Origin: Planctomycetales bacterium
GTDB lineage: Bacteria > Planctomycetota > Planctomycetia > Isosphaerales > Isosphaeraceae
Direction: 5' to 3'
DNA: 64,000 nucleotides
NCBI GenBank assembly: GCA_027451885.1
Contig: DAIDHX010000071.1
Span: 1-64,000 of the forward strand
How positions within the stretch are numbered: position 1 is the stretch's first letter; every line of letters begins with the position of its first letter. Made by a program: the position numbers and the translations under genes. Shown here in pieces: positions 10,196-18,811 of this stretch. A model generated the notes under the pieces. The model was not told the origin of the DNA and ran no database searches. It saw only the letters and a list, made by a program, of their open reading frames with translations.

Positions 10196-10198
10196 AAT
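10171..10198 (+). promoter_or_regulatory. Sigma-70-type promoter for trxA
   Basis: TTGACT (10171-10176), 16-base spacer, TATAAT (10193-10198). Transcription would start near 10205, about 75 bases before the thioredoxin ATG. Confidence 0.7.
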
Positions 10199-10278
10199 GC
10201 GTAGTGAGCGGTTGGGCGGCACGTTGTTGCTCTAAACCACTAGCTCATCTGGACTTTCGCGGTTCCTGAGGCATCCCA

Positions 10279-10611
10279 ATGTCAAGCGGCTTGAAGGAAT
10301 TCACCGACGGCAACTGGCAGTCGGAAGTGCTGGATTCACCAATCCCCGTGCTGGTCGACTTCTGGGCGCCCTGGTGCGGCCCCTGCCGCACTCTGACCCC
10401 TGTGATCGAACGGCTCGCCGCTGCCTACGACGGAAAAGTGAAGGTCGGTAAGCTCAATACCGACGACAACCCGATGACCCCTTCGGACCTGCGTATCACT
10501 TCGATTCCCACGGTCCTTCTGGTTCACCAGGGGCGCGAGGTGGAGCGTGTCTCTGGGGTCAATCGTGAGAATACCTACAAGGAAATGCTCGATCGCGTGA
10601 TCGGCTACTGA
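10279..10611 (+). CDS. trxA: Thioredoxin
   Basis: 110 aa, the normal thioredoxin length. It is a cytoplasmic dithiol oxidoreductase that reduces protein disulphides and is itself recycled by thioredoxin reductase. The redox motif WCGPC sits at residues 32-36 (Cys33, Cys36), and the conserved cis-proline follows in the SIPTVLL segment. GAGG lies eight bases before the ATG. It has its own near-consensus promoter at 10171 and is separated from trpF by about 120 bases, so it may lead the following run of plus-strand genes. No signal peptide was seen. Confidence 0.95.
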   Translation: MSSGLKEFTDGNWQSEVLDSPIPVLVDFWAPWCGPCRTLTPVIERLAAAYDGKVKVGKLNTDDNPMTPSDLRITSIPTVLLVHQGREVERVSGVNRENTYKEMLDRVIGY

Positions 10612-10734
10612 GGCACAGTCGAAACTTGCCGATGCCGGCCCCTGGCACGCCGGCTCGTCCTGTCCACTCCGATTCGGCTTGCGCGATCTGCGGCCGCTTG
10701 CCTGCGTGCCCGCTCGGTGAGCGATGACGTCTGA

Positions 10735-11439
10735 ATGACACGAAAACGCATCCTGATCAAGATTTGCGGCGTCACTCAACCCGACCAGGCGCAGGATTGC
10801 GAACGCGCGGGAGCGGATTGGCTGGGGCTGAACTTCCACCCCGCCTCGCCTCGTTCGGTTTCAGTACAAAAGGCGTCGGAGATCCGCCAGGCGCTGGCTG
10901 AGAGCACCAGGGCTATCGGTGTTTTCGTGGATCGCCCCCCAGGCGAGATCCGCACCATCGCGACCCAGGTTGGTCTCTGGGGAATTCAGCTCCATGGATC
11001 CGAGTCCCCTGAGTCTCTCGTTGAGTTGACGGGTTTTCGTCTCATCAAGGCGTTCCGGCTGCGGGAACCTAGCGATGCCGACCGGATTCGCGAATACCTG
11101 CAGGCAGTCAGAAGTATTGGTGTTTCCCTCGAAGGCGTCCTTGTGGATGCATTCGATCCTCGGCTCGCCGGTGGGACTGGCCAAACCATACCTCAAGCCT
11201 TGCTCGGCGGCCTCTTCACGCTGCCCCGGTTGATTCTCGCCGGCGGCCTTACCCCAGCGAATGTTGAACAGATGGCTGTGCACGTGCGGCCGTGGATGGT
11301 CGATGTGGCAAGTGGGGTCGAGTCGAAGCCTGGGATCAAGGACCCTGCGCGAGTGGCCGAGTTTATTGCGGCCGTCCGGCGCGCTGAAAATGAGATTGAA
11401 CGTCGGGACACAGCCTCAGGAGCGAATCCAAACCGCTGA
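10735..11439 (+). CDS. trpF: Phosphoribosylanthranilate isomerase
   Basis: 234 aa TIM-barrel enzyme of tryptophan biosynthesis that isomerises N-(5-phosphoribosyl)anthranilate to CdRP. The signature KICGVT near residues 9-14 contains the catalytic Cys11. The general acid Asp lies in VDAFDP. The phosphate-binding AGGLTPANV and VDVASGVE segments close the barrel. No other trp genes are nearby, so the pathway is dispersed here. It is followed by rnc after about 100 bases on the same strand, possibly in one transcript. The last 15 or so residues are polar and probably disordered. Confidence 0.92.
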   Translation: MTRKRILIKICGVTQPDQAQDCERAGADWLGLNFHPASPRSVSVQKASEIRQALAESTRAIGVFVDRPPGEIRTIATQVGLWGIQLHGSESPESLVELTGFRLIKAFRLREPSDADRIREYLQAVRSIGVSLEGVLVDAFDPRLAGGTGQTIPQALLGGLFTLPRLILAGGLTPANVEQMAVHVRPWMVDVASGVESKPGIKDPARVAEFIAAVRRAENEIERRDTASGANPNR

Positions 11440-11538
11440 TCGGACCACCGGTCCGAGGGCGAGGCGGGCGATTGACAATGCCTGGCATGGGATTTACGTT
11501 GACAATCCTGTGCGAGGACTTTCGGGCACGGTTGTGGA

Positions 11539-12264
11539 ATGGCTGCACCCAAGCGACGGGCCAAGACCGATCCTCTCGACGATTGCCAGTCGGCAATCGG
11601 CTATCGATTCCGCGATCTTGGATTGCTCCAGGAGGCGCTCACGCACGCCTCGAGCGCTGATCACCGCCTGGTTTCGAATGAAAGGCTTGAGTTTCTCGGC
11701 GACGCTGTTCTGGGAGCGATCGTTTGCGAGGCACTTTTCAGGCGTTTTCCCCATCTGCTCGAAGGCGAGCTGACGCGAATCAAGTCGGTCGTCGTCTCCC
11801 GAGCAACCTGTGCGGGGATTTCGCGTCGGCTTGGGATCGACGGTTACCTGGTGATGGGTAAGGGAATGGGGCCTTATCAGAAGACTCCACCTTCGGTCGT
11901 GGCGGACGTTTTTGAAAGCCTTGTCGGAGCGATCTTTCTCGACGGCGGTATGAGCGCAGCGAGGTGTTTTGTGCTCACGAACCTCGAGGAGGAGATCGCG
12001 GCCGCGGCCGACAATCAGGACGGTCTCAACCACAAGAGCAGCCTGCAACAGATTGCCCAGCGAGATTTCGGCGAGACTCCTCGCTACCTGCTGCTCGATG
12101 AGAAGGGCCCCGACCACTCGAAGTGCTTCAAAATCTCCGCCCAGGTGGGAGATCGCGGTTATACGCCCGCCTGGGGGAGCAACAAAAAAGAGGCTGAGCA
12201 GCGCGCAGCGTTCAACGCGCTGCGCGAGCTCGCGGGGCTTCCTGTCCTTCCACAGCCCGAATAA
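11539..12264 (+). CDS. rnc: Ribonuclease III
   Basis: 241 aa. Cleaves double-stranded RNA, including rRNA precursors. The RNase III signature NERLEFLGDAVLG lies at residues 47-59, with catalytic Glu51 and Asp55. A second acidic patch (ADVFESLVGAIFLDGG) is near 120-135. A double-stranded RNA-binding domain occupies about 165-235 with the typical KKEAEQRAAFNAL helix. Length and domain order are normal. The next gene begins only 10 bases after the stop, so the two are probably co-transcribed. No strong ribosome-binding site precedes the ATG; a weak GTGGA is present. Confidence 0.95.
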   Translation: MAAPKRRAKTDPLDDCQSAIGYRFRDLGLLQEALTHASSADHRLVSNERLEFLGDAVLGAIVCEALFRRFPHLLEGELTRIKSVVVSRATCAGISRRLGIDGYLVMGKGMGPYQKTPPSVVADVFESLVGAIFLDGGMSAARCFVLTNLEEEIAAAADNQDGLNHKSSLQQIAQRDFGETPRYLLLDEKGPDHSKCFKISAQVGDRGYTPAWGSNKKEAEQRAAFNALRELAGLPVLPQPE

Positions 12265-12274
12265 TGAGGTCGCC

Positions 12275-13534
12275 ATGAATGGATCGTTAGTGGGCGACCT
12301 GGGATTGGGACCGGAAGTGTGGCTGTTTTTGTCCTTGCTCGGCTGTCTCACGCTTTTCTTCAAATTCACACGAGTCTGGAGCATTCGAAACCTGGATCTG
12401 GTGCTCCTGTTTGTACTTGCGCCGGGGATGATGCTCATTTCCGGCAAGCAGACGAGCCATCCCTGGACGGCGTATCTGTGGCTCTTTGCGGGCTCCTTTC
12501 TCTGGATTATCCGCTGCATGATGGATCTGGGGCTCGCTCGGCGGCCCTTGCTTGAGCCGAACCTGAACATGTCAGGGCTTGTTTGTTTATCGGCGGGAAT
12601 TCTCGGCCTGCTGGTTGTGGAGACGGTGAGCCTTCCCGTCGAGGATGGAGCGGCGAGAAATCCTGCCGAACCCGCAAGCCGGGAAGATCGCCCCCCTGCA
12701 AGCAGCGACATCCCCGCCGTCAAGAAGATGATTACTATCGCGCCTTTGCCCCCGTCGCTGAAGCGCGAGCTTCCCCAGGTGATTGTCTCGCGCGTGCTGG
12801 CGAGCCTGGCGCATGTGGGACTTGTCCTGAGCCTGGTCGGAATCGGCTGGCGCCTGTTCGGGCAGCGTTCAACCGGCCTGGCCATGGCTGCCTGCTATCT
12901 GTTGCTGCCATACACCAGAATGGCAGTGGTGGATAGTGGTCAATTAATCCCGGCTGCGCTCATCACCGCCGCGGTATTATTTCATGAGAGGCCGATGGTC
13001 GCGGGAGCGTTTATCGGGCTTGCGGCAGGATGGATTCCTGCCTGTTTGGGATTGGTCGCGCTTTGGACAGGTTACTACGCGCCACGGCGAAGCGCCTGGC
13101 GTTTTGTACTCGTCGCCGCCGCGGTGGTGAGTGTCTGCGCCCTACTGGGATGGTTGGTTCCAACCCTGGCGGAATGGGCACGCGACCTGGGAGCACGGAG
13201 CATCTCCGAGGTTGGGATGTTGCCTCATTTCGAGCCGCGCGGCACCTCGAGCTTTTGGGTGGGGATCGACTCCAGCTATCGACTCCCTGTCCTGATTGTG
13301 TATCTCGCGCTTGTGATTCTCACATCGCTTTGGCCTGATCGGAAGAGCCTGGGCGAGTTAATCGCGCTTTCCGCCGCATTGCTCGTCGCCAGCCAGTTCT
13401 GGTACCTCGAAAAGGGCGGCACACTCGTCATGCTTTACATCCCGATGATCCTGGCGATGATGTTTCGGCCGACATCCTCGAGTCGGCGGCCGAGTGTTCA
13501 GGTCAAGGCACGCCAGGCAGCCGTGACAATGTGA
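12275..13534 (+). CDS. Polytopic membrane protein, possibly GT87-like (DUF2029)
   Basis: 419 aa with about ten hydrophobic helices interrupted by a hydrophilic stretch of roughly 50 residues (about 125-175). The segment reading GAFIGLAAGWIPACLGLVALW followed by a basic loop recalls the later helices of GT87/DUF2029 mannosyltransferase-like proteins. The catalytic N-terminal acidic motif of those enzymes is not obvious, so the family call is tentative. The start at 12275 has ATGAGG seven bases upstream; the ORF extending back to 11969 overlaps rnc and is an artefact. The stop codon overlaps a possible GTG start for deoC. Confidence 0.7.
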   Translation: MNGSLVGDLGLGPEVWLFLSLLGCLTLFFKFTRVWSIRNLDLVLLFVLAPGMMLISGKQTSHPWTAYLWLFAGSFLWIIRCMMDLGLARRPLLEPNLNMSGLVCLSAGILGLLVVETVSLPVEDGAARNPAEPASREDRPPASSDIPAVKKMITIAPLPPSLKRELPQVIVSRVLASLAHVGLVLSLVGIGWRLFGQRSTGLAMAACYLLLPYTRMAVVDSGQLIPAALITAAVLFHERPMVAGAFIGLAAGWIPACLGLVALWTGYYAPRRSAWRFVLVAAAVVSVCALLGWLVPTLAEWARDLGARSISEVGMLPHFEPRGTSSFWVGIDSSYRLPVLIVYLALVILTSLWPDRKSLGELIALSAALLVASQFWYLEKGGTLVMLYIPMILAMMFRPTSSSRRPSVQVKARQAAVTM

Positions 13535-13575
13535 TCAAGCGAGCGAATCTTTCTTTAGCCAGGAGTACTGTTCTT

Positions 13576-14265
13576 ATGAGCCTGCCCCTCAGTGTTCAGG
13601 AAGTTGCCCAGAGAATCGACCATTCCCTGCTCTCCCCGACGCTGGGTGGCGAGGCGCTCGAGTTGGGCTGTCGATTGGCTGCGGAGTATGGCGTAGCCAG
13701 CGTTTGCATCAAGCCTTACGCGGTGAAGCTGGCTTCTCGGATTCTGGCTGGGACCAATACCGCGGTCGGTACGACCGTGGGATTTCCTCACGGAGGGCAT
13801 TCGACCGCGATCAAGGTCATTGAAACCGAGCTGGCGATCGCGGAGGGCGCGACCGAGCTCGATATGGTCGTGAATATCGGCCAGGTACTCGCGGGCGAAT
13901 GGAACTCGGTTGCAGACGATATCGCGGCGGTGACGTCAGCCTGCCACCGGTCGAGCACCCTCGTGAAGGTGATCTTCGAGAATTGTTATCTGAACGATAC
14001 GCAGAAGATTCGCCTCTGCCAGATCTGCGAGCAAGTGGGCGCGGACTACATCAAGACCTCGACGGGCTACGGAACCAGTGGCGCAACACTCGACGATCTT
14101 CGCTTGATGCGGCAATCGGCGGGACCGAAGGTGAAGCTGAAGGCTGCTGGCGGCGTGCGCGACCTTGACACCTTGCTCAAGGTGATCGAGCTGGGGTGTG
14201 ACCGCGTGGGACTTTCCCGCACGGCCGAACTGCTCGACGAACTCAGGTCGCGCGTGAATCGTTAA
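13576..14265 (+). CDS. deoC: Deoxyribose-phosphate aldolase
   Basis: 229 aa. Cleaves 2-deoxyribose-5-phosphate to acetaldehyde and glyceraldehyde-3-phosphate in deoxynucleoside catabolism. The class I aldolase machinery is visible: Asp96 (TELDMVVN), the Schiff-base Lys160 in DYIKTSTGYG, and Lys189 in KLKAAGGVRD. The start at 13576 has AGGAG about 11 bases upstream and gives a family-typical N-terminus. A GTG at 13531 overlapping the previous stop would add 15 residues and cannot be excluded. It is convergent with rpiA only nine bases away; both enzymes handle pentose phosphates, but opposite strands rule out a shared transcript. Confidence 0.93.
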   Translation: MSLPLSVQEVAQRIDHSLLSPTLGGEALELGCRLAAEYGVASVCIKPYAVKLASRILAGTNTAVGTTVGFPHGGHSTAIKVIETELAIAEGATELDMVVNIGQVLAGEWNSVADDIAAVTSACHRSSTLVKVIFENCYLNDTQKIRLCQICEQVGADYIKTSTGYGTSGATLDDLRLMRQSAGPKVKLKAAGGVRDLDTLLKVIELGCDRVGLSRTAELLDELRSRVNR

Positions 14266-14274
14266 CGAAGTTCT

Positions 14275-14988
14275 TCAACCAGTCGCGGTCCGCGCAGAGG
14301 GATCAGACTCTATGACCTCAACTCGGTCTGAATAGCCCACGATCAGGACGTCGCAAAGCCCGACGAAGAGGCCGGTTTCGAGGACGCCCGGCAGACCCTG
14401 AATCGTCTGGTCCAGGACTGCGGGATCGGCGATTGCCGGGAATTTACAGTCGACAATCGCGTTGCCGCCGTCGGTGATCGCAAGGTTCCCGGAGGATCTA
14501 CGGAGTGAAGTCACTGCGCCCAGGCTGGCGAGCCTGCGCTCGATGTGCGACATGCCGAAGCGGCTCACCTCAACCGGCAAGGGGCAAGCAACGCCCAGCC
14601 GTTCAACCCGTTTCTCGGCGGTGATTAGAGTGACCCGGCGTCGCGAAGCAGCGGCGACGATTTTCTCACGCAGAAGCGCTCCGCCACGGCCCTTGATCAT
14701 GGCAAAGCGAGAATCAATCTCGTCGGCTCCATCGAGACTAATGTCGAGTTCGCCTACCTGATCGAGCTCGAGCACCGTGATCCCCAGCTCGCGCGCAAGC
14801 TGAGCCGTTGCTTCAGAAGTGGCGACGGCTGTGATCGCGAGCCCTTCCGACACAACGCGACGACCTAGCCATTCAACCATAAGTGCGGACGTGGTACCTG
14901 ACCCCAGACCCACAAGCATTCCATTGCCGACCAGCTCCGCCCCTGCCCTGGCTACCCGAGCCTTGGCCGAATTTGCGTCGACGCTCAC
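14275..14988 (-). CDS. rpiA: Ribose-5-phosphate isomerase A
   Basis: 237 aa. Interconverts ribose-5-phosphate and ribulose-5-phosphate in the pentose phosphate pathway. RpiA signatures are clear: GLGSGTT at 27-33 (phosphate-binding loop), DGADE at 86-90, and KGRGGALLREK at 99-109, which supplies the catalytic Lys and Glu. The open frame continues another 138 codons upstream through the tRNA-Pro gene. The true start is GTG at 14988, since GGAGGAG sits about seven bases before it and the conserved region begins there. It lies downstream of tRNA-Pro on the same strand and may share that promoter. Confidence 0.93.
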   Translation of the reverse strand: MSVDANSAKARVARAGAELVGNGMLVGLGSGTTSALMVEWLGRRVVSEGLAITAVATSEATAQLARELGITVLELDQVGELDISLDGADEIDSRFAMIKGRGGALLREKIVAAASRRRVTLITAEKRVERLGVACPLPVEVSRFGMSHIERRLASLGAVTSLRRSSGNLAITDGGNAIVDCKFPAIADPAVLDQTIQGLPGVLETGLFVGLCDVLIVGYSDRVEVIESDPSARTATG

Positions 14989-15125
14989 CGTGTCTCTCCT
15001 CCGCGCTCGCTCGGACTCACCCAATCCAATCCCTGGCCGGGGGCCGGGAGTGGAATGTACGCGACGTGAGGCGAACTCCGGGGCAGGAACCGAGGAATTC
15101 GATTCCACCCCGAGCGCTACATGAA

Positions 15126-15200
15126 TCGGGGCGACCAGATTCGAACTGGTGACCTCCTGCTCCCAAGGCAGGCGCGCTAACCAGGCTGCGCTACGCCCCG
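15126..15200 (-). tRNA. tRNA-Pro (anticodon TGG)
   Basis: A full cloverleaf is visible on the minus strand: seven-pair acceptor CGGGGCG/CGCCCCG, a D-arm, anticodon stem CCTGC/GCAGG with loop CTTGGGA, and T-arm with GTTCGAATC. The anticodon TGG reads proline CCA codons. The CCA tail is not encoded. Confidence 0.92.
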
Positions 15201-15216
15201 CGTCAAATGTCGTTGA

Positions 15217-15246
15217 AATGTAGGCTGACTGGAGCACGGCCGTCAA
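15217..15246 (-). promoter_or_regulatory. Probable promoter of tRNA-Pro
   Basis: On the minus strand TTGACG, an 18-base spacer and TACATT end about 16 bases before the mature tRNA 5' end. The same layout is seen for tRNA-Glu. Confidence 0.6.
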
Positions 15247-15292
15247 GTCAAGCCGGCCGAGACTTAGCAAACCCGGCCGTAACTCATTGCGT

Positions 15293-16060
15293 CTAACTCG
15301 ACGCTGAACCCACTGCGGGGGTTCGCTCATCGGCACGAAACCGCGGCCATCGGAGCTCAAGCTCGATCCCGGAGTCGTCGGAGAATTCCAGGCACCCCCC
15401 ATGCATCACGATGCTTCGTCCGAGTAATGGCAAGGCCAGCGAATCGAGCTGGGACCGAGCTGACGATCGGCGCCCGTCTCCGAGAGCCAATTTCAGATTG
15501 CTTCGTAACCATGACGAAGCAATCTCGCGCCAGTTGGCTTGAACCTCATCGCCTTTGACCTGAAAACCAAACCGAACGTGCGTACCGGGTTTCATTGTCT
15601 CAGCACGCCAGGAAACAAATGCGTCGAGGCCAATCGAGAGCATCGACGGATCAAAGTCGACTTCCCACGATTCGTCTGGATCTTCGAGCTCGAGCGTGCA
15701 CCGGCCCTGCTCGACCCACCGACGCCAGGTCGGACCGCGGTCCTGGATGAAGCACTCGAGTGGGCAACGAATCACCTGCATTCTGGGCGTCTTGTAGATC
15801 AGCCGCAATCGGTCGAGCAGCGTCTCGAGCGAGGAGCAGTGGTGCTCGTACCCCAGCCATCTTGCCGCGCTGGCTTCATCCGTGCTCCGCTTCAGGAAGT
15901 AAAGGCTCATCTTGAGGATGTTGAGCGCATTGCGAATTCGGTGCAAATAAGTGCTGGAAACATGTTTGAACGTCTCGATGTGGTCATTGCTGGCAACGAC
16001 CTCCATGATCGAGAACGAGAGACACGATTCCGGTGCTTCCTTGATGCCAGCCTGATTCAT
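15293..16060 (-). CDS. Degenerate histidine-kinase-like protein
   Basis: About 255 aa from the ATG at 16060. Residues 28-50 (HVSSTYLHRIRNALNILKM region) resemble the dimerisation/phosphoacceptor helix of histidine kinases. The C-terminal third has a segment like the end of a HATPase_c fold (LALPLLGRSIVMHGGCLEF), and SMLSIGLDAFVSWRAE occupies the place of the N-box. The glycine-rich ATP-binding motifs (DxGxG, GTGLG) are not visible, so ATP binding is doubtful. It may be a phosphotransfer or scaffold protein. No transmembrane segment and no adjacent response regulator were seen. The start is uncertain, as the frame stays open to 16321 and no good ribosome-binding site was found. Confidence 0.55.
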   Translation of the reverse strand: MNQAGIKEAPESCLSFSIMEVVASNDHIETFKHVSSTYLHRIRNALNILKMSLYFLKRSTDEASAARWLGYEHHCSSLETLLDRLRLIYKTPRMQVIRCPLECFIQDRGPTWRRWVEQGRCTLELEDPDESWEVDFDPSMLSIGLDAFVSWRAETMKPGTHVRFGFQVKGDEVQANWREIASSWLRSNLKLALGDGRRSSARSQLDSLALPLLGRSIVMHGGCLEFSDDSGIELELRWPRFRADERTPAVGSASS

Positions 16061-16329
16061 GGGGCGACGCTCGCGTCCACTTGAGGTGTCCGTGCACGTA
16101 GTGAGACGAAGTCTAGTGGAAAACGCAGGTGGATGGAATCCACCAACAAGCAAAGGAAGTGCCGCTCGCCCTGGTCGATTCGATTCGTGGACGAAGTCGA
16201 AGGGTGAAAAGGACAAAGGCGCGGCGGATCGCTCCGCCGCGCCTGCTGCGCTTCGATAAGTGTGAACCGAGATTCCCAAATTACGCGACGAGATTCGCCC
16301 AGGTGGGAAGTCGCAGCGCAACTCGATGA

Positions 16330-17235
16330 TCAGTCTGAACTCGTGGCAGCCATCGCGGACTTCATGAGCTCACCCAGGCGTTCGAGCTCAGCGCGTGAGG
16401 TATAGTCAATGATGATTTGTCCACGTTCGGTGTCCTTCTCCTTGACGAACACCCGTGTGCCAAGACGCTCATGAAAGACCCGTTCGATATCGACCAGGTG
16501 GGGGGCCTTGGGAGCACTTGAATGTGCTGCGTCACGTCTCAGACGTGGGCGAGCCGGGGTCGGCACTCCGGTTGATACGAGTGCTTCGGTTTGGCGCACC
16601 GAGAGATGTTGCGAGAGCACCTGGTGGAAGGCAGCCAACTGCGCCTCCACGTCGGTCAGGCCGAGTAGAGCCCGAGCGTGCCCCTGCGTGATCTTCTCAG
16701 TACGGACCGCATCGAGGACCTCTTCGGGCAGATCCAGGATTCGAATCAGGTTAGAGATCGTCGAGCGATCGAGTCCGAGACGGCCAGCCAATTCTTCCTG
16801 GGTACCACCGTAGCGGCTGAGATACTCGCGGAATGCTGTGGCTTTGTCCACTGCATTCAGGTCCTCGCGCTGCAAGTTTTCGACCATTGCGAGCTCGAAG
16901 ACCTGTTTGTCGTCGAGCTCGAGCACCCGCGCAGGGATCTCGATCAAGCGGGCTTCGAGGCTGGCACGATACCTGCGTTCGCCGGCGATGAGCTGGTAGC
17001 GTCCCCCCACTGCGCGGACGAGGATGGGCTGCAACATCCCGTGCTGGCGCAGAGAATCTGCCAGGGTCGCGATTTCGGCTTCTGGGAAGCGTTTGCGAGG
17101 CTGGTAGGGATTGGGGTCGATCTGGTCTACGCCCAGGTGCAAAAGTTCACTAGAAGTCACCCCTGTTTCCTCAAAGCCCATTTCCTCGCGGCCGAGCAAG
17201 GCTTCCAATCCGCGCCCAAGACGTCGCCTGTTCAC
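16330..17235 (-). CDS. parB: ParB/Spo0J-family chromosome partition protein
   Basis: 301 aa. Family members bind parS DNA and spread as CTP-dependent clamps to segregate the origin region. The N-terminus (RRLGRGLEALLG) is a typical ParA-interacting tail. The ParB/Srx CTPase domain spans about 32-125 with GERRYRA and ENLQRED motifs. A helix-turn-helix follows near 150-175 (TQEELAGRLGLDRSTISNLIRIL), and a dimerisation region ends the protein. The start is GTG at 17235 with GGGAGG seven bases upstream. No parA gene adjoins it, which is unusual. parS-like sequences occur at 20606 and 23875. Confidence 0.9.
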   Translation of the reverse strand: MNRRRLGRGLEALLGREEMGFEETGVTSSELLHLGVDQIDPNPYQPRKRFPEAEIATLADSLRQHGMLQPILVRAVGGRYQLIAGERRYRASLEARLIEIPARVLELDDKQVFELAMVENLQREDLNAVDKATAFREYLSRYGGTQEELAGRLGLDRSTISNLIRILDLPEEVLDAVRTEKITQGHARALLGLTDVEAQLAAFHQVLSQHLSVRQTEALVSTGVPTPARPRLRRDAAHSSAPKAPHLVDIERVFHERLGTRVFVKEKDTERGQIIIDYTSRAELERLGELMKSAMAATSSD

Positions 17236-17458
17236 AGCAGATCCTCCCTGTCAATCCTGCCCGAGACCTCCTCGGAGACGATCCAGGCACTAGATCGGCT
17301 GAGATGCAAATCGGCTGGAGTGGCGGATGCGAGAACTCCGGAAACCGTGTCGTTCGTGACGAGGTGTGGGTTTAGGGGTGATCTCGCTTGCTGGGCAAGC
17401 TCGAAGTATCGCGCCAATCGTTGCGCTCTGGGAGGGCCAGCGATGCCCTGCCCTGGTG

Positions 17459-18811
17459 CTAGCGCATCATGAGGCGTCTGCCGTCTTCCTCGAGGCGGTC
17501 GCTGTAGGTCACTGGGTAAACCGCCGCCGCGTCAAGAGAGCGGAGCTGGGGCGGCAAAGAAGCAAGCTGCTCGCATACTCTTTGACGAATTTCCTCAAGC
17601 GATGGTAGTTCGCGAACCAGCTCTCCGCCTCGAATCACTGGAACGAGCAAGGGCTCGCCTGGCTGGTTTTCGTCGTGGCGCGCGACTCGATCTCCGCTGA
17701 ACCAGCCGTGGGGATCTCGATTGCGAAAGACCTGCTTGGCCATGGGATAGGTACGTTTGCCAGGGCTGAGCTTGTACGCGCCTCGGTCCTCGAGCTGGAC
17801 CAGCTTGTAGACCATGGAAAGCGTGGGGGCGTCTCGGGGCGCAACGAGTTCCGCGCCCACACCGAAGCCGTCAATGGGTGCATTGGCGGCAGCGAGCTGA
17901 GCGATGCTCCGTTCAGTCAGGTCGCCCGAGACGATGATCTTAACGTCGCGACGGCCACATTCATCGAGGATGGATCGCGCTTTGCGTGAGAGTGCATCAA
18001 GGTCGCCGCTATCGATGCGTACCGCGGCGATGGGTGGCTCGATCGCTGCCGCCCTGCGCACAGCGGATTCTACCTCGTAAGTATCAACAAGTAGGGTGGT
18101 TTGACCAGGAAAAGTGGTTGCATACGCCTGGAAGGCTTCTTGCTCAGTGTCAAACGCCTGAACCCAGGAATGAGCCATGGTACCCACGGCAGGGATTCCG
18201 AGCTGGCGTGCGGCTTCGACAAGACTCGTACCGGCGAAGCCCGCCAGGTAGGCCGCCCTGGCGACGAGTAATCCTGCCTGGGGCCCCTGCCCCCGTCGTG
18301 CTCCAAATTCGAACAACTGCCGTCCCTGGGCCGCCGTTGCCATTCGTGCCCCTTTTGAGGCGATCAGGGTTTGTGAGGCCAGAGTCGAGAGAAGGAACGT
18401 CTCAAGCCACTGGGCCTCAGGTAAACGCGCTGTGATCCGCATCAGTGTCTCGCCCGGGAAGACAAGGGTGCCCTCCGGAACCGACCAGACGTCTCCTTGA
18501 AATCGTGTGCGCCCGAGCGCATCGAGCACTGCGCGATCCACCCCCGCAAAGGCAGGTAGACTGCCAAGCCAGGCAATCTGTTCTGGGGTGAAACGAATTT
18601 CCAGGATGCCGGCGATTGCCTGTTCTAATCCTGCGAAAATGAGATAGGAGCGGTCTTGCGGCAGGCGGCGAAAGAAGACCTCAAAGCTGGCGTTTTTGTC
18701 TGCCAGGCCTGAGCGGAGATAACCCGCCATCATGGTCAGCTCATAGAGATCCGTCATGAGCCCGATCTGGTCGTGCTCGTTGCGAAACGCCAATGGCTGG
18801 CGGAAACTCAT
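17459..18811 (-). CDS. pncB: Nicotinate phosphoribosyltransferase
   Basis: 450 aa. Makes nicotinate mononucleotide from nicotinate and PRPP in NAD salvage. The N-terminal LMTDLYELTMMAGY motif, the FEFGARRGQGPQA segment carrying the active-site region, VRIDSGDLDAL and the VSGDLTE phosphate-binding region are all present in family order. Length matches the bacterial PncB/NAPRT2 type. The ATG overlaps the stop of the upstream GT39 gene by four bases (ATGA), so the two are translationally coupled. The pairing with a glycosyltransferase has no obvious functional logic. Confidence 0.9.
   Translation of the reverse strand: MSFRQPLAFRNEHDQIGLMTDLYELTMMAGYLRSGLADKNASFEVFFRRLPQDRSYLIFAGLEQAIAGILEIRFTPEQIAWLGSLPAFAGVDRAVLDALGRTRFQGDVWSVPEGTLVFPGETLMRITARLPEAQWLETFLLSTLASQTLIASKGARMATAAQGRQLFEFGARRGQGPQAGLLVARAAYLAGFAGTSLVEAARQLGIPAVGTMAHSWVQAFDTEQEAFQAYATTFPGQTTLLVDTYEVESAVRRAAAIEPPIAAVRIDSGDLDALSRKARSILDECGRRDVKIIVSGDLTERSIAQLAAANAPIDGFGVGAELVAPRDAPTLSMVYKLVQLEDRGAYKLSPGKRTYPMAKQVFRNRDPHGWFSGDRVARHDENQPGEPLLVPVIRGGELVRELPSLEEIRQRVCEQLASLPPQLRSLDAAAVYPVTYSDRLEEDGRRLMMR

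Noticed and set aside
11473-11508. Two TTGACA boxes upstream of rnc
   Set aside because: Neither has an acceptable -10 hexamer at 16-18 bases, so no promoter was called.
14989-15402. N-terminal extension of rpiA through the tRNA-Pro gene
   Set aside because: It reads through a tRNA and has no family similarity; a strong ribosome-binding site and GTG at 14988 give the normal start.
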